Source: Mesorhizobium sp. SCN 65-20 | Lineage (GTDB): Bacteria; Pseudomonadota; Alphaproteobacteria; Rhizobiales; Rhizobiaceae | Assembly (NCBI GenBank): GCA_001724355.1 | Contig: MEEF01000005.1 | Span: 1-64,000, forward strand | DNA length: 64,000 bases | Direction of reading: 5' to 3' | Shown: positions 39,670 through 48,392 of the stretch, piece by piece | How the letters are laid out: each line of letters opens with the position of its first letter | How positions within the stretch are numbered: the stretch's first letter is position 1 | Notes under the pieces: model-generated | What the model was told of the DNA's origin: nothing | The model's input: only the letters and a program-made list of their open reading frames with translations | Database searches by the model: none | Program-made: the position numbers and the translations under genes

Positions 39670-41757
39670 TCAGTCCTGCAGAGTCACCTGCTCGGTGACC
39701 GCGGTCAGCGCGCTCCGCACGTCAAAGGTGCTGAACGGCTTTTCCAGAATGTGCGGCTTGAGATCGGGCGGCAGCTGCTCGATCTCGGCCTTGGCGCCGA
39801 TCAAGTCGCCGGTGACCAGCACGAAGCGCTGCACCATCTCAGGCCGCTCGGCGACGATCTCGCGAAAGATCGTGATGCCGCTGCGGGCAGGCATGCGCAG
39901 GTCGGAGAAGACGATGTCGACCTGGCCGTGACCGAGCGCGTCGGCGACCGACTTCCAGGTCTGCACGATGCGGGTCTTGACGCCCATCAGTTCGAGTATG
40001 TCGGCGAGCGAGGCGGCGACATCGGGCTCGTCGTCGATGATCACGGCGTGGCGCAGTCCGCTCGACTTCGGCGCGGCTTCCGCCACGACGTCCAGCCCGC
40101 CGCCGATGCAAGGCAGCTCGACGACGAAGCGCGCGCCGGTCGGTTCGGCCGGTTCGAACCAGATGCGGCCATTGTGGCGGTCTACGATCGACTTCGAGAT
40201 CGACAGCCCAATACCGGTCCCGACGCCGATCGGCTTGGTGGTGAAGTAGGATTCGAAGATGCGGTCGCGGATCGCTTCGGCGATGCCGGGACCTGTGTCC
40301 TCCACCGAGAATCCCGCGCCTCCGCCGGCGGTCCGGAAGGTGCGCACCTTGATGATGCGGTCCCCGTTGGCGCTGGCGAGCGCGTGCTGACTATTGACCA
40401 GGAAGTTTGCGGCGACCTGGGTCATGTGGTCCGTATCCGCCATGACCATGAGCGGGGCGGCGGCGAACTCCGTATCGATGCCGATGCCGCTCGACCGGGC
40501 GCCGTAGGCGGTGACTTCGAGCGCTGCGCGGACGACCTGGTTCAGGTCTGTCTCCGCCCGCGTGGTGGGGTGCAGGCGCACCATGCCGAGGAAGCTCTTG
40601 ACGATGCGGCCGCAGCGTTCGGCCGCCGCGCGGACCTTTTCGGCGCGCATCTTGGTCTGGGTGTCGGTCGCGAATTCGTGCAGCAGGGTCGACTGTGCCA
40701 CCACGACGGCGAGCGGGTTGTTCAGTTCGTGCGACACACCGGCAAGCAGCGAGCCCATCGCCGCCATCTTTTCGTTCTGGTGGAGCCTCTCGCGCTGGCG
40801 GTTGATCTCTTCCTCCGCCCGCTGCTTCTCGCGCAAATCGCGGATCGAACCGAAGATCAGCCGGCGATCGGCGAGCCGCATCTCGTTGGCGGTGAGCTCT
40901 ATGGGGATGATCTCGCCGGCGGCGTTTTGCGTGACGGTTTCGAGCCGCTGGCCGACCATCGGCGACCCGCGTCCGGCCATGTATTCGGCGCCGTTGGCGA
41001 ACCCCTTGCGGTAGTAGGAAGGGATGACCGTGTCGAGCAGGTCCTTGCCGAGGATCTCATCGCGGGTCCAGCCGTACATCTTCTCGGCGGCGGGGTTGAA
41101 CTCGATGATCGAGCCGGTCTCGTCGACAACCATGATGGCGTCGAGCGAGGACTGCAGCATGGTGCGCCGAATGATCTCGCTGACATGGTATTCCGACAGC
41201 GACCTCTCGATGGCGTCGCCGAGGGCTGCGGCGATGACCTCCAGCGCCGCGACCTCGTCATCTGTCCAGTCGCGCTCCGTGACGCAGTCGTTGACCGCAA
41301 GCGTCCCCCACAGGTGGCCGTGAGCCGAGACGGCCACAGAGAGGAAGGACCTGATGTGCTGCTTCTCGAAATCGTTGCGAAGGAAGCCGGACAGGTCGCT
41401 GGTGAGGCCGGCGAACATCTTGCCCTGGCGGCCTTCCTCGGCGAGCCGTTCCAGCAGCGGATCGGAATCGACGATGGCCTGGTTGATCGTCGTCGGCGGA
41501 GCGGCGATCTCATCGATCTCCGGATCGACCCAAAAGGCCGCGATGGACTGTGCGAAACCCTGTCCAGGCAGCTCGCGCAGCCTGAACAGGATGGTTCGAT
41601 GACCGCCAAAGGCGCGGGCCAAGCACGCCAGGATGTGGTCGATCTCCAGTTGCCAGTCCTGCGCCTGGCGCAGCCGGCGCACGATCTGGGCCGCCGCCAC
41701 GGTCGGGCTGGGCGTGCCGGACTGGTTCTCGGTCCGTGAGACGGTCAACAGTGCCAT
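39670..41757 (-). CDS. GAF-PAS hybrid sensor histidine kinase with receiver
   Basis: 695 residues, soluble. GAF (about 30-190), PAS (about 200-310, MLQSSLDAIMVVDETGSIIEFNPAAEKMYGW), HisKA with acceptor His343 (AGVSHELNNPLA), ATPase domain (ANFLVNSQHAL, VEDTGPGI, GTGIGLSI) and a C-terminal receiver with acidic pair in VIIDDEPD, phospho-Asp at about 621 (IVFSDLRMP) and Lys in LEKPFS. It follows the OmpR-type regulator by 12 bases on the same strand, so the two form an operon and probably a phosphorelay. Signal unknown. Confidence 0.9.
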   Translation of the reverse strand: MALLTVSRTENQSGTPSPTVAAAQIVRRLRQAQDWQLEIDHILACLARAFGGHRTILFRLRELPGQGFAQSIAAFWVDPEIDEIAAPPTTINQAIVDSDPLLERLAEEGRQGKMFAGLTSDLSGFLRNDFEKQHIRSFLSVAVSAHGHLWGTLAVNDCVTERDWTDDEVAALEVIAAALGDAIERSLSEYHVSEIIRRTMLQSSLDAIMVVDETGSIIEFNPAAEKMYGWTRDEILGKDLLDTVIPSYYRKGFANGAEYMAGRGSPMVGQRLETVTQNAAGEIIPIELTANEMRLADRRLIFGSIRDLREKQRAEEEINRQRERLHQNEKMAAMGSLLAGVSHELNNPLAVVVAQSTLLHEFATDTQTKMRAEKVRAAAERCGRIVKSFLGMVRLHPTTRAETDLNQVVRAALEVTAYGARSSGIGIDTEFAAAPLMVMADTDHMTQVAANFLVNSQHALASANGDRIIKVRTFRTAGGGAGFSVEDTGPGIAEAIRDRIFESYFTTKPIGVGTGIGLSISKSIVDRHNGRIWFEPAEPTGARFVVELPCIGGGLDVVAEAAPKSSGLRHAVIIDDEPDVAASLADILELMGVKTRIVQTWKSVADALGHGQVDIVFSDLRMPARSGITIFREIVAERPEMVQRFVLVTGDLIGAKAEIEQLPPDLKPHILEKPFSTFDVRSALTAVTEQVTLQD

Positions 41758-41769
41758 GGCAACCGGGCG

Positions 41770-42549
41770 TCAATAACCTTCGCTGCCGGGAAGGGAGAAG
41801 ATATAGCCTTCTCCACGAACGGTGCGAAGATATTTGGGGTTTGCCGGATCGTCTTCGATCTTCTTCCTCAGGCGCATGATGCGGATGTCGACCGCGCGCG
41901 ACGATTCCGGATCCTCGGCGAAGCCGATCGCCTCGGAGATGGTGGCGCGGCTGAGCAGACGGTTGGGCCGCGTCAGGAACACCTCCAGCATGTCGAACTC
42001 GCTTTTCGCCATCTCGATGACGGCACCGCCCGAACCGGTGACGAGGCGGCCGTCGAGGTCTGCCTGGAAGGGACCGAAGGCGATGGTGCGTCGGGGTGGC
42101 TGGGCTGCGAGAGCAGCCTGGCGGAAGCTCTCCGGCTGCGGAACGCGCCTCAGCACGCTGCGGACGCGGGCGAGTAGTTCACGCAGTTCGTAGGGCTTGA
42201 CCATGTAATCGTCGGCGCCGATCTCGAGGCCGACGATGCGATCGAGCGCGGTGCCTGCGGCGGTCGCATAGATGATGCCGATGGGCATCCTGGAACGCAG
42301 CCAGCGGCCGAGCGACAGTCCGTCTTCTCCGGGCATGGCGATATCGAGTATCGCGAGCTGAAACGTCTCCGTGTCGACAAGAGCGCGCAGGGCAGCGGCA
42401 CTCTCGAGCGCGGTCACGTCGAAGCCGTTCGCGCCGAGATATTCGGCGACGGCGTCCCTGAGGTCGGGTTCGTCCTCGACTATGACTATCCGGGCGCGCA
42501 GTTTCGTCTCGCCTCCGCTACCGGCGGAAAGTAGATTGGGTATAAACAT
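41770..42549 (-). CDS. OmpR-family response regulator
   Basis: 259 residues. Receiver with VEDEPD, phospho-Asp69 (AILDIAMPGEDG) and Lys in MVKPYE; a winged-helix output domain with MAKSEFDMLEVFLTRPNRLLSR and RIMRLRKKIEDDP. It precedes the GAF-PAS hybrid kinase and is its likely partner. About 15 N-terminal residues before the receiver are unusual; a later start is possible but no better site is visible. Confidence 0.9.
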   Translation of the reverse strand: MFIPNLLSAGSGGETKLRARIVIVEDEPDLRDAVAEYLGANGFDVTALESAAALRALVDTETFQLAILDIAMPGEDGLSLGRWLRSRMPIGIIYATAAGTALDRIVGLEIGADDYMVKPYELRELLARVRSVLRRVPQPESFRQAALAAQPPRRTIAFGPFQADLDGRLVTGSGGAVIEMAKSEFDMLEVFLTRPNRLLSRATISEAIGFAEDPESSRAVDIRIMRLRKKIEDDPANPKYLRTVRGEGYIFSLPGSEGY

Positions 42550-42748
42550 GATGTCCAGTGATCATTTGGCGTGGGCAGTTGTTGTCGGTTTTCGCACCAA
42601 TCCGGGCGAATGAAGTCATCGGGGAGTGCAGACTGGGGATCCATCCCCGGCCTATCGCGTCCCGCGGCATCTTCTTGCCCCGGCACGCGCCGATGCGGCC
42701 GCTGCGACAGGCGATGATCGCGATGGAGTTCATCTTGCGGAAGAAGAT

Positions 42749-43471
42749 ATGGCTGGAAGAGCGGTCGTAGCACTCATTGCCATTGCGGAGGTCGTCGCCT
42801 CCGACCTTGCCGATCACCTCGAGCGGCGAGGCCATGACGTTCGCACCGCGCGCCGGCGCTGGGAGGCGGAGTCGCTGCTCTCGGCCAAGGGGATCGATGT
42901 CGCCGTGATCGGCGACGGGATGACGCCGGCGGAAGGACGCGACCTGCTGCGCATCTTCGGTGGGGAATCCGGGCCGACCTTCATTCTCATCTGCCGGCCG
43001 ACCGAACTGGTGGACAAGGTGCTCGGACTGGAACTGGGGGCCGCCGATGTCGTGGAGAGCCCCCTGAACGTCAGGGAGCTCGCCGCGCGCATCGGCGGCC
43101 TTCTCGCGCGCCGGGGACGCGGCACGCAGGAGTTGGTGGTCCTCGAGAACTCGACGGTGGACCTGCGCTCGGCGCTGGTCATGCACCGTTCCGGCGAGGA
43201 GGAGCAGCTGTCGCCGGGACAGATCGCGCTGCTCAAGCTGTTTCTGGCGCAACCACGCAGGGTGCTGACGCGCGACGACATTATGGCGGCGGCACCGGCC
43301 GAGAGCGCCGACGCCTTCGACCGCTCTATCGACTCGCGCATCGTCAGGCTGCGGCGCAAGCTCGACACCGAGAGCATCATCACCATCAGGGGCGCAGGCT
43401 ACCGGTTCGACCCGCCGACCAAGCCTGCCGGGCAGGAGGCCGATGCGGGACCGGCAGAGAGCCGGGATTGA
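42749..43471 (+). CDS. OmpR-like regulator with a degenerate receiver
   Basis: 240 residues, divergent from the regulator at 41770. The C-terminal winged helix is standard (LSPGQIALLKLFLAQPRRVLTRDD, RIVRLRRKLDTES). The receiver keeps Asp56 in the phospho-acceptor position (IGDGMTP) but lacks the paired acidic residues of the N-terminal loop (sequence there is IAIAEV). The switch Thr position reads ICR and the conserved Lys is replaced by Ser (VESPLN). Phosphorylation is therefore doubtful; it may act constitutively or through another cue. Start at ATG 42749. Confidence 0.82.
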   Translation: MAGRAVVALIAIAEVVASDLADHLERRGHDVRTARRRWEAESLLSAKGIDVAVIGDGMTPAEGRDLLRIFGGESGPTFILICRPTELVDKVLGLELGAADVVESPLNVRELAARIGGLLARRGRGTQELVVLENSTVDLRSALVMHRSGEEEQLSPGQIALLKLFLAQPRRVLTRDDIMAAAPAESADAFDRSIDSRIVRLRRKLDTESIITIRGAGYRFDPPTKPAGQEADAGPAESRD

Positions 43472-43493
43472 AGCGCGCCTGACCTTCAAGATG

Positions 43494-43652
43494 TCAACGC
43501 AGGGCGGCGGTGGTCGCCGGAGCGATCGTCTCGACGGTGGGCTCGGCATGCGCCCTGTCGCGAAGGAGAACGCCGGCAACGCCTGCGAACCCCAACAGGG
43601 CCTGGGCATAGAGCAGTGCTGAAAGCACCGATGCTGCGCGTTTGTTGTTCAT
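43494..43652 (-). CDS. Small exported peptide (52 aa), first of a pair
   Basis: MNNKRAASVLSALLYAQALLG begins a signal-peptide-like or single-pass segment that ends near AHA; the rest is VETIAPATTAALR. It resembles the 55-aa frame at 43853-44020 in size, layout and the APAT-A ending. No strong ribosome site. Function unknown. Confidence 0.45.
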   Translation of the reverse strand: MNNKRAASVLSALLYAQALLGFAGVAGVLLRDRAHAEPTVETIAPATTAALR

Positions 43653-43852
43653 TGTTCCGGTCCCGTTTTCCGGCGTGGGGATCAAACATCGTTTTCTGTT
43701 TGCCGAGACCCGCGCCGCCTGACCTGCCTTAGACGGCGCGGGTGCCCGGTCCTCGCTACGCTTTGAACGTGCGAGGCTCTGCGTACCGCTGCCGGCACGA
43801 GACCGGACCGCCCACGCCCATGGACCCGGCGGAAACGCAGTTAGACGAACAT

Positions 43853-44020
43853 CTACATCGCGTCGGGGAAAGCTGCGGTCGCCGGGGCCATGTCCTGCCT
43901 CGCCGAGATTTCCGCCGCCGTGGCGCTGCCCGGGCTTGCGAGAACACCGATCCCCGTCAGAATCGCCGTAGCGACGCCCACCCGCAGGAACCAGATCGCA
44001 AACAACCGTTTCGCGCCCAT
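43853..44020 (-). CDS. Small exported peptide (55 aa), second of a pair
   Basis: MGAKRLFAIWFLRVGVATAI starts a signal peptide that probably ends at SATAA; the mature part is short (EISARQDMAPATAAFPDAM). It was recognised as a separate frame from the longer open frames of the region because of the clean signal-peptide profile and compact stop. It shares layout with the 52-aa protein at 43494-43652. Function unknown. Confidence 0.45.
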   Translation of the reverse strand: MGAKRLFAIWFLRVGVATAILTGIGVLASPGSATAAEISARQDMAPATAAFPDAM

Positions 44021-44366
44021 CCAGCCTTCGCAACATTCGTTTCGCAGGAAGCAATTTGTGCTGCGGCTGTATCAGGAAGATGCCGCCGAGTGACGGCGAG
44101 CTGTTCCCAATGTTTCAAAGTTGTTTCTGCAAGCTGCATGACCCCGCGGAACTGCTGGAGAAAAGCTGTCGCCGCTCCGATGCGGTTTGCATGCCCAGCT
44201 GGACGCGCCACATGAGAAATGGCTGATATGAAGATCCGTAAGCGAATTTAGAAACACATAAGAAACAATACGAACTGATAAGCGAAATTTTTCCGAAACA
44301 TGCGGCTGACAAAAGCCCCTCATTACCAAACACATTTGGCCGGCCAGACCGGCCCAGGGGGCTGCC
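44021..44366. other. Intergenic region before the second L,D-transpeptidase
   Basis: 346 bases. The part at about 44215-44305 is AT-rich with several AGAAACA-like words, consistent with promoter DNA for the rightward gene. No convincing gene, RNA or operator was seen. Confidence 0.35.
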
Positions 44367-44828
44367 ATGAAAATCCAGTTCAAGCGAAAGTTCATCAACA
44401 TCGCGGCGATAGCCGCAACCGGTGCAGTGTTGCTGCTGGCCAGCGGAGAGGGCACAGCACAGGCCGCAAGCCAGATCGTCGCCCGCGTCTCGATCAGTCA
44501 GCAGAGGATGCAGGTGCTGGTCGATGGTCGCCCGACCTTTCTTTGGAAGGTGTCGACCGCCGGCCGGGGCTACGTGACGCCGACCGGATCGTTCAAGCCG
44601 ACGCGCATGCACGAGATGTGGTATTCGCGCAAATACGACAACGCGCCGATGCCGCACTCCATCTTCTTCAACGGCGGCTATGCGGTGCACGCCACCAACC
44701 ACATCAGCCGCCTCGGCCGGCCGGCATCCCATGGCTGCGTGCGCCTGCACCCGGACGACGCCGCGGACTTCTACCAACTGGTCGAGTCGTTCGGGCCGTC
44801 GAACACCAGCATCGTCATCATGAAGTAG
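44367..44828 (+). CDS. L,D-transpeptidase (YkuD family), small exported form
   Basis: 153 residues. After a basic start a signal peptide (INIAAIAATGAVLLLASGEG, then AQAA) leads to a minimal YkuD domain. RVSISQQRMQVLVDGRP opens it, and the active site is HATNHISRLGRPASHGCVRLH, with catalytic Cys in SHGCVRL. It should act on periplasmic peptidoglycan. No lipobox, unlike the transpeptidase at 15734. It stands alone. Confidence 0.9.
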   Translation: MKIQFKRKFINIAAIAATGAVLLLASGEGTAQAASQIVARVSISQQRMQVLVDGRPTFLWKVSTAGRGYVTPTGSFKPTRMHEMWYSRKYDNAPMPHSIFFNGGYAVHATNHISRLGRPASHGCVRLHPDDAADFYQLVESFGPSNTSIVIMK

Positions 44829-44948
44829 GCGGCCGCGGCCTTCGGGCTGGGTGGCGAGTGCCCGTCCGGAGCTTGACCGCTCCTGGCGGGCTCTTTGTTC
44901 TGGCGGTTTCGAGCTGTGCGTGCTGCATTGCCGTGCAGGTTTTTGATG

Positions 44949-44964
44949 TTGCACGGCAGTGCAC
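44949..44964. promoter_or_regulatory. LacI-type operator O1
   Basis: TTGCAC-GGCA-GTGCAC matches the palindrome TTGCAC-N4-GTGCAA with one mismatch in the last base. Its centre lies 101 bases from O2, a spacing compatible with DNA looping. Confidence 0.6.
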
Positions 44965-45049
44965 AATTCTATCGATCGATGTTCGCGGTTGTGGCGTGAG
45001 AGCCAACGGATGGCCGAAAATATAGCGTTTTCAAACAATTCCTAATGGA

Positions 45050-45065
45050 TTGCACGCCTGTGCAA
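45050..45065. promoter_or_regulatory. LacI-type operator O2
   Basis: TTGCAC-GCCT-GTGCAA, perfect arms, 253 bases before the permease start. The same arms recur at 52595 and 56887. Confidence 0.7.
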
Positions 45066-45318
45066 AAATTTGCCGAATCCCGATTGACACAAGCGTATCG
45101 GGAATGGAATGAATATGCCGTAGGCAGGCAATCTGCCGGCCGCCCGGAGGAGGGGCGGCAGCGACCGGAACCGGCGGATCTTTCGAGGCTCGCGACAGGT
45201 GGCGGCGCAATGGAGGAGGGATGATGTTCGTGCCATCACTTGATTGGCGAGGCGCCTGCCAGCATTCGGCCGGCAGCTATGCCGCTCAGGCTTCCCGCCC
45301 GGCCAGAGGCAGCGCCTC

Positions 45319-47169
45319 GTGAGCAGCACTTCCCAGACTTCGGGCGCGATGGCCCGTCGGCAGGCAATGGCGGCTCCCAGCCGGGCGCAGCGCCTGCGCT
45401 ACCGGCTCAAGATCGCGCTTAGGGAACCGACTACCACCATCGGCATCCTCGCGGCGGCGCTGTTTGCCTATCTCATCGTCGTGCCGATCATTTCGATGCT
45501 GTCGGACGCCATGCGCGTCCAGTTCGGCGACGAGCGCCGCATCAAGCAGGACGTCGGCGACCTGACATGGTACTACATCGAGCGCGTCTTCGCCTCGCGC
45601 GTGTCCTACGATCTGTTCTGGGGGCCGCTGGTCAACACGCTGAGTGTCGCGGTCGGGGCGATAGCGCTGTCGATGCTGGTCGGCGGCACGCTTGCCTGGC
45701 TGCTCAGCCGCACCGACATGTTCGGCCGCCGCTGGTTCGCAACCGCGCTGATCGTGCCCTACATGCTGCCGGCCTGGACCTTCGCGCTGGCCTGGACGAC
45801 CCTGTTCAAGAACCGCACGGTGGGCGGCCAGCCCGGCTGGCTGGAATCGCTCGGCTTCACCCCGCCGGACTGGCTGGCCTATGGCCAGGTGCCGGTCACC
45901 ATCATCCTGGCGCTGCACTATTCGCCCTTCGTGATCCTGCTCTTCGGCAACGCGCTGCGTCGCTTCGATTCTCAGCTCGAAGACTCGGCACGCATCCTGG
46001 GCGCCAGCCGCCTGACGGTCGCCCGCAAGATCATCATGCCGCTGATGCGCCCGTCGCTGATGTCGGCGATGGTGCTGATCTTCGCCAAGTGCCTCGGCGA
46101 GTTCGGCGTGCCCTACGTGCTCGGCCTGCCTGTCAACTTCGACGTGCTGGCGACCTCGCTCTACCAGAACATCGCCTCGCGGCAGGTCGGCGTGGGCGCC
46201 GTGCTCGCCGGCTCGATCATGCTGATCGGCATCATCACCATCACCATCGACGCCCGCCTGATGAGGGAGGCACGCCGCTTCGTGACGATCGGCTCCAAGG
46301 GGTCGATGAACCGGCTGAGCCCACTCGGGGCGATGCGCATCCCCGCGACCGCCTTCGCGGCGCTGATGTTCCTGCTGAGCGTCGGGCTGCCGCTGATGAC
46401 GCTCATGCTATCGACGGTGATGCGGGTGCCGGCGCAGTTCACGCTGGACAATTTCACGCTCGACTACTGGTTCGGGACCGACCTCAACACCGTCGCCCTG
46501 CAGACAGGCATCCTGCTCAGCCCCGATCTGTGGAACGCGGCCTGGAACAGCCTGAGGATCGTCGGCATCGCGTCGCTGACCTCCGGGCTGCTCGGCCTTC
46601 TCGTCGGCTATGTTGTCGCGCGCACCCCGGTCAAGCCGCTGGGCACCTTCCTGCGCCAGGTGACGTTCCTGCCTTACCTGGTGCCGGGTATTGCCTTCGC
46701 AGCAGCCTATCTCTCGCTGTTTGCCGTGCCACGCGGACCGATACCCGCACTCTACGGCACCACCCTGATCCTGATGCTGGCGCTCATCGCCGACCAGATG
46801 CCCTATGCCTCGCGCGCCGGCATCGCCGCTATGACGCAACTCGGCAAGGAACCCGAGGAGGCCGCCCAGATCGCCGGCGCGGGCTGGTTCCGCCGCATGA
46901 CCTCGATCGTCATCCCGATCCAGAAGGGGGCGCTGACGACCGGCGTGCTCTTGCCCTTCATCTCCGGCATCAAGGGTCTCAGCCTGTTCGTCGTGCTCGC
47001 GGTGCCGTCCACGGACGTGCTGACCACCTATTCTTTGAGGCTGGTCGACTACAACTACACGCAGGCGGCCAACGCCGTCGTGCTCATTATCGCCGGCCTC
47101 GCCTATTTCGGCGCGCTGCTCGGCCAGAAGCTGACTAAGACCAATCTCGCCCAAGGACTGGGGACCTGA
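45319..47169 (+). CDS. Fused ABC transporter permease (FbpB/AfuB class)
   Basis: 616 residues from GTG 45319 (AGAGGC eight bases upstream; ATG 45349 is an alternative). Two six-helix permease modules are fused, each with its ATPase-contact loop: RRFDSQLEDSARILGASRLTVARKI and GKEPEEAAQIAGAGWFRR. This is the class that serves iron, thiamine and phosphorylated-sugar importers. It is the first gene after the two operators and the next gene follows after one base. Substrate inferred from the phosphatase neighbours to be a phosphorylated organic compound. Confidence 0.87.
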   Translation: MSSTSQTSGAMARRQAMAAPSRAQRLRYRLKIALREPTTTIGILAAALFAYLIVVPIISMLSDAMRVQFGDERRIKQDVGDLTWYYIERVFASRVSYDLFWGPLVNTLSVAVGAIALSMLVGGTLAWLLSRTDMFGRRWFATALIVPYMLPAWTFALAWTTLFKNRTVGGQPGWLESLGFTPPDWLAYGQVPVTIILALHYSPFVILLFGNALRRFDSQLEDSARILGASRLTVARKIIMPLMRPSLMSAMVLIFAKCLGEFGVPYVLGLPVNFDVLATSLYQNIASRQVGVGAVLAGSIMLIGIITITIDARLMREARRFVTIGSKGSMNRLSPLGAMRIPATAFAALMFLLSVGLPLMTLMLSTVMRVPAQFTLDNFTLDYWFGTDLNTVALQTGILLSPDLWNAAWNSLRIVGIASLTSGLLGLLVGYVVARTPVKPLGTFLRQVTFLPYLVPGIAFAAAYLSLFAVPRGPIPALYGTTLILMLALIADQMPYASRAGIAAMTQLGKEPEEAAQIAGAGWFRRMTSIVIPIQKGALTTGVLLPFISGIKGLSLFVVLAVPSTDVLTTYSLRLVDYNYTQAANAVVLIIAGLAYFGALLGQKLTKTNLAQGLGT

Positions 47170-47170
47170 C

Positions 47171-48301
47171 ATGCCGAAGATCAACCTGCGCGGCGTCGAG
47201 AAGAACTACGGGGCGAACGCCGCCAACGCGGTGGCCGACCTCGATCTCGACATAGGCGACGGCGAATTCATGTGCCTGCTTGGGCCGTCGGGCTGCGGAA
47301 AGACGACGACGCTGCGCATGATCGCCGGGCTCGAACATCTGACCGCGGGCGAGATCAGGGTCGGGGCGCGGGTGGTCGACTCGGTGACCGAAGGTGTCTT
47401 CGTGCCGCCGGAGAAGCGCGACATGGGGCTGGTGTTCCAGAGCTATGCACTGTGGCCGCATCTCACCATCGAACGCAACACGGACTTCGGCCTGCGCCTG
47501 CGCAAGATGCCCAAGGCCGAGCGCGAGGCGCGCGTCGACCAGGTGATGAAGACGCTCGGCATCGAGAAGTACCGCGAGCGCTATCCGTCCCAGCTTTCGG
47601 GCGGCCAGCAGCAGCGCGTGGCATTGGCCCGCATGCTGGCGGTCAACCCGGAGGTGCTGTTGCTCGACGAGCCGCTGTCCAACCTCGACGCGGCGCTCCG
47701 TCTCGAGATGCGCGCCGAACTCAAGCGGCTGCACCGCGAGTTCAAGACGACGATCGTGTTCGTCACTCACGACCAGTGGGAAGCGATGACGCTCGCCACC
47801 ACGATCGCAGTGATGAGCGAGGGGCAACTGCAGCAGGTAGGCACCCCCAACGACATCTACGACCGCCCCGCCAACCGCTTCGTGGCGCAGTTCGTCGGCA
47901 ATCCGCCGATCAACATCGTCGAACTCGGCAACGGAAAATCCGAGGTATCGCGGCTGGCAAGGCAGTACCTCGGCGAGCGCTACGCCGAACTCGGTGACGC
48001 CGGCTCGATCGGCATCCGGCCGGAGTCTTTGAGGCTTGCCGACGCCGAACGCGGCGTTGCGGAGGGTGCGTTCTCCGGCCAGGCGGAGGTGACCGGCATC
48101 CTGCCTACCGGCGGCAGCTGGATCATCGAGCTCACCGCCGCCGGCGAGAAGCTGTTCATGACCACTCACCAGTCGCCTGAGGTGGAGGTGGGCGACGCGG
48201 TGACCTTCTGGGTCAAGCCCAAGGCGCTGCATGTGTTCGATGCCGAGGGCAACCGTTCGGAGGCGGCGGACCGGCTGTTCAGGCCGGTGAAGGTTCACTG
48301 A
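47171..48301 (+). CDS. ABC transporter ATP-binding protein
   Basis: 376 residues. Walker A GPSGCGKTT (about 38-46), signature [14 protein letters not shown], Walker B VLLLDEPLSNLD, H-loop THDQWEAMT, plus a C-terminal TOBE-like region (about 240-370). The intact catalytic residues and long C-terminus match the MalK/UgpC/FbpC group. It starts one base after the permease stop. It powers the importer formed with the fused permease and the two binding proteins downstream. Confidence 0.92.
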   Translation: MPKINLRGVEKNYGANAANAVADLDLDIGDGEFMCLLGPSGCGKTTTLRMIAGLEHLTAGEIRVGARVVDSVTEGVFVPPEKRDMGLVFQSYALWPHLTIERNTDFGLRLRKMPKAEREARVDQVMKTLGIEKYRERYPSQLSGGQQQRVALARMLAVNPEVLLLDEPLSNLDAALRLEMRAELKRLHREFKTTIVFVTHDQWEAMTLATTIAVMSEGQLQQVGTPNDIYDRPANRFVAQFVGNPPINIVELGNGKSEVSRLARQYLGERYAELGDAGSIGIRPESLRLADAERGVAEGAFSGQAEVTGILPTGGSWIIELTAAGEKLFMTTHQSPEVEVGDAVTFWVKPKALHVFDAEGNRSEAADRLFRPVKVH

Positions 48302-48392
48302 GGGAGACGCGGCGAGGCAACGCGCGCGCAAGGCATAAGACGACGGGAAACCAGGATCGCCTTGCCGGGCGGTCCGACACAGGGAGGAGAGC

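Larger units (their letters stand above)
44829..45318. other. 490-base control region upstream of the LacI-regulated transporter operon
   Basis: No gene recognised. It contains two LacI-type palindromes (44949-44964 and 45050-45065) whose centres are 101 bases apart, and a TTGACA at 45084-45089 without a clear -10 box. AGAGGC (45305-45310) serves the GTG start of the permease gene. Confidence 0.6.
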
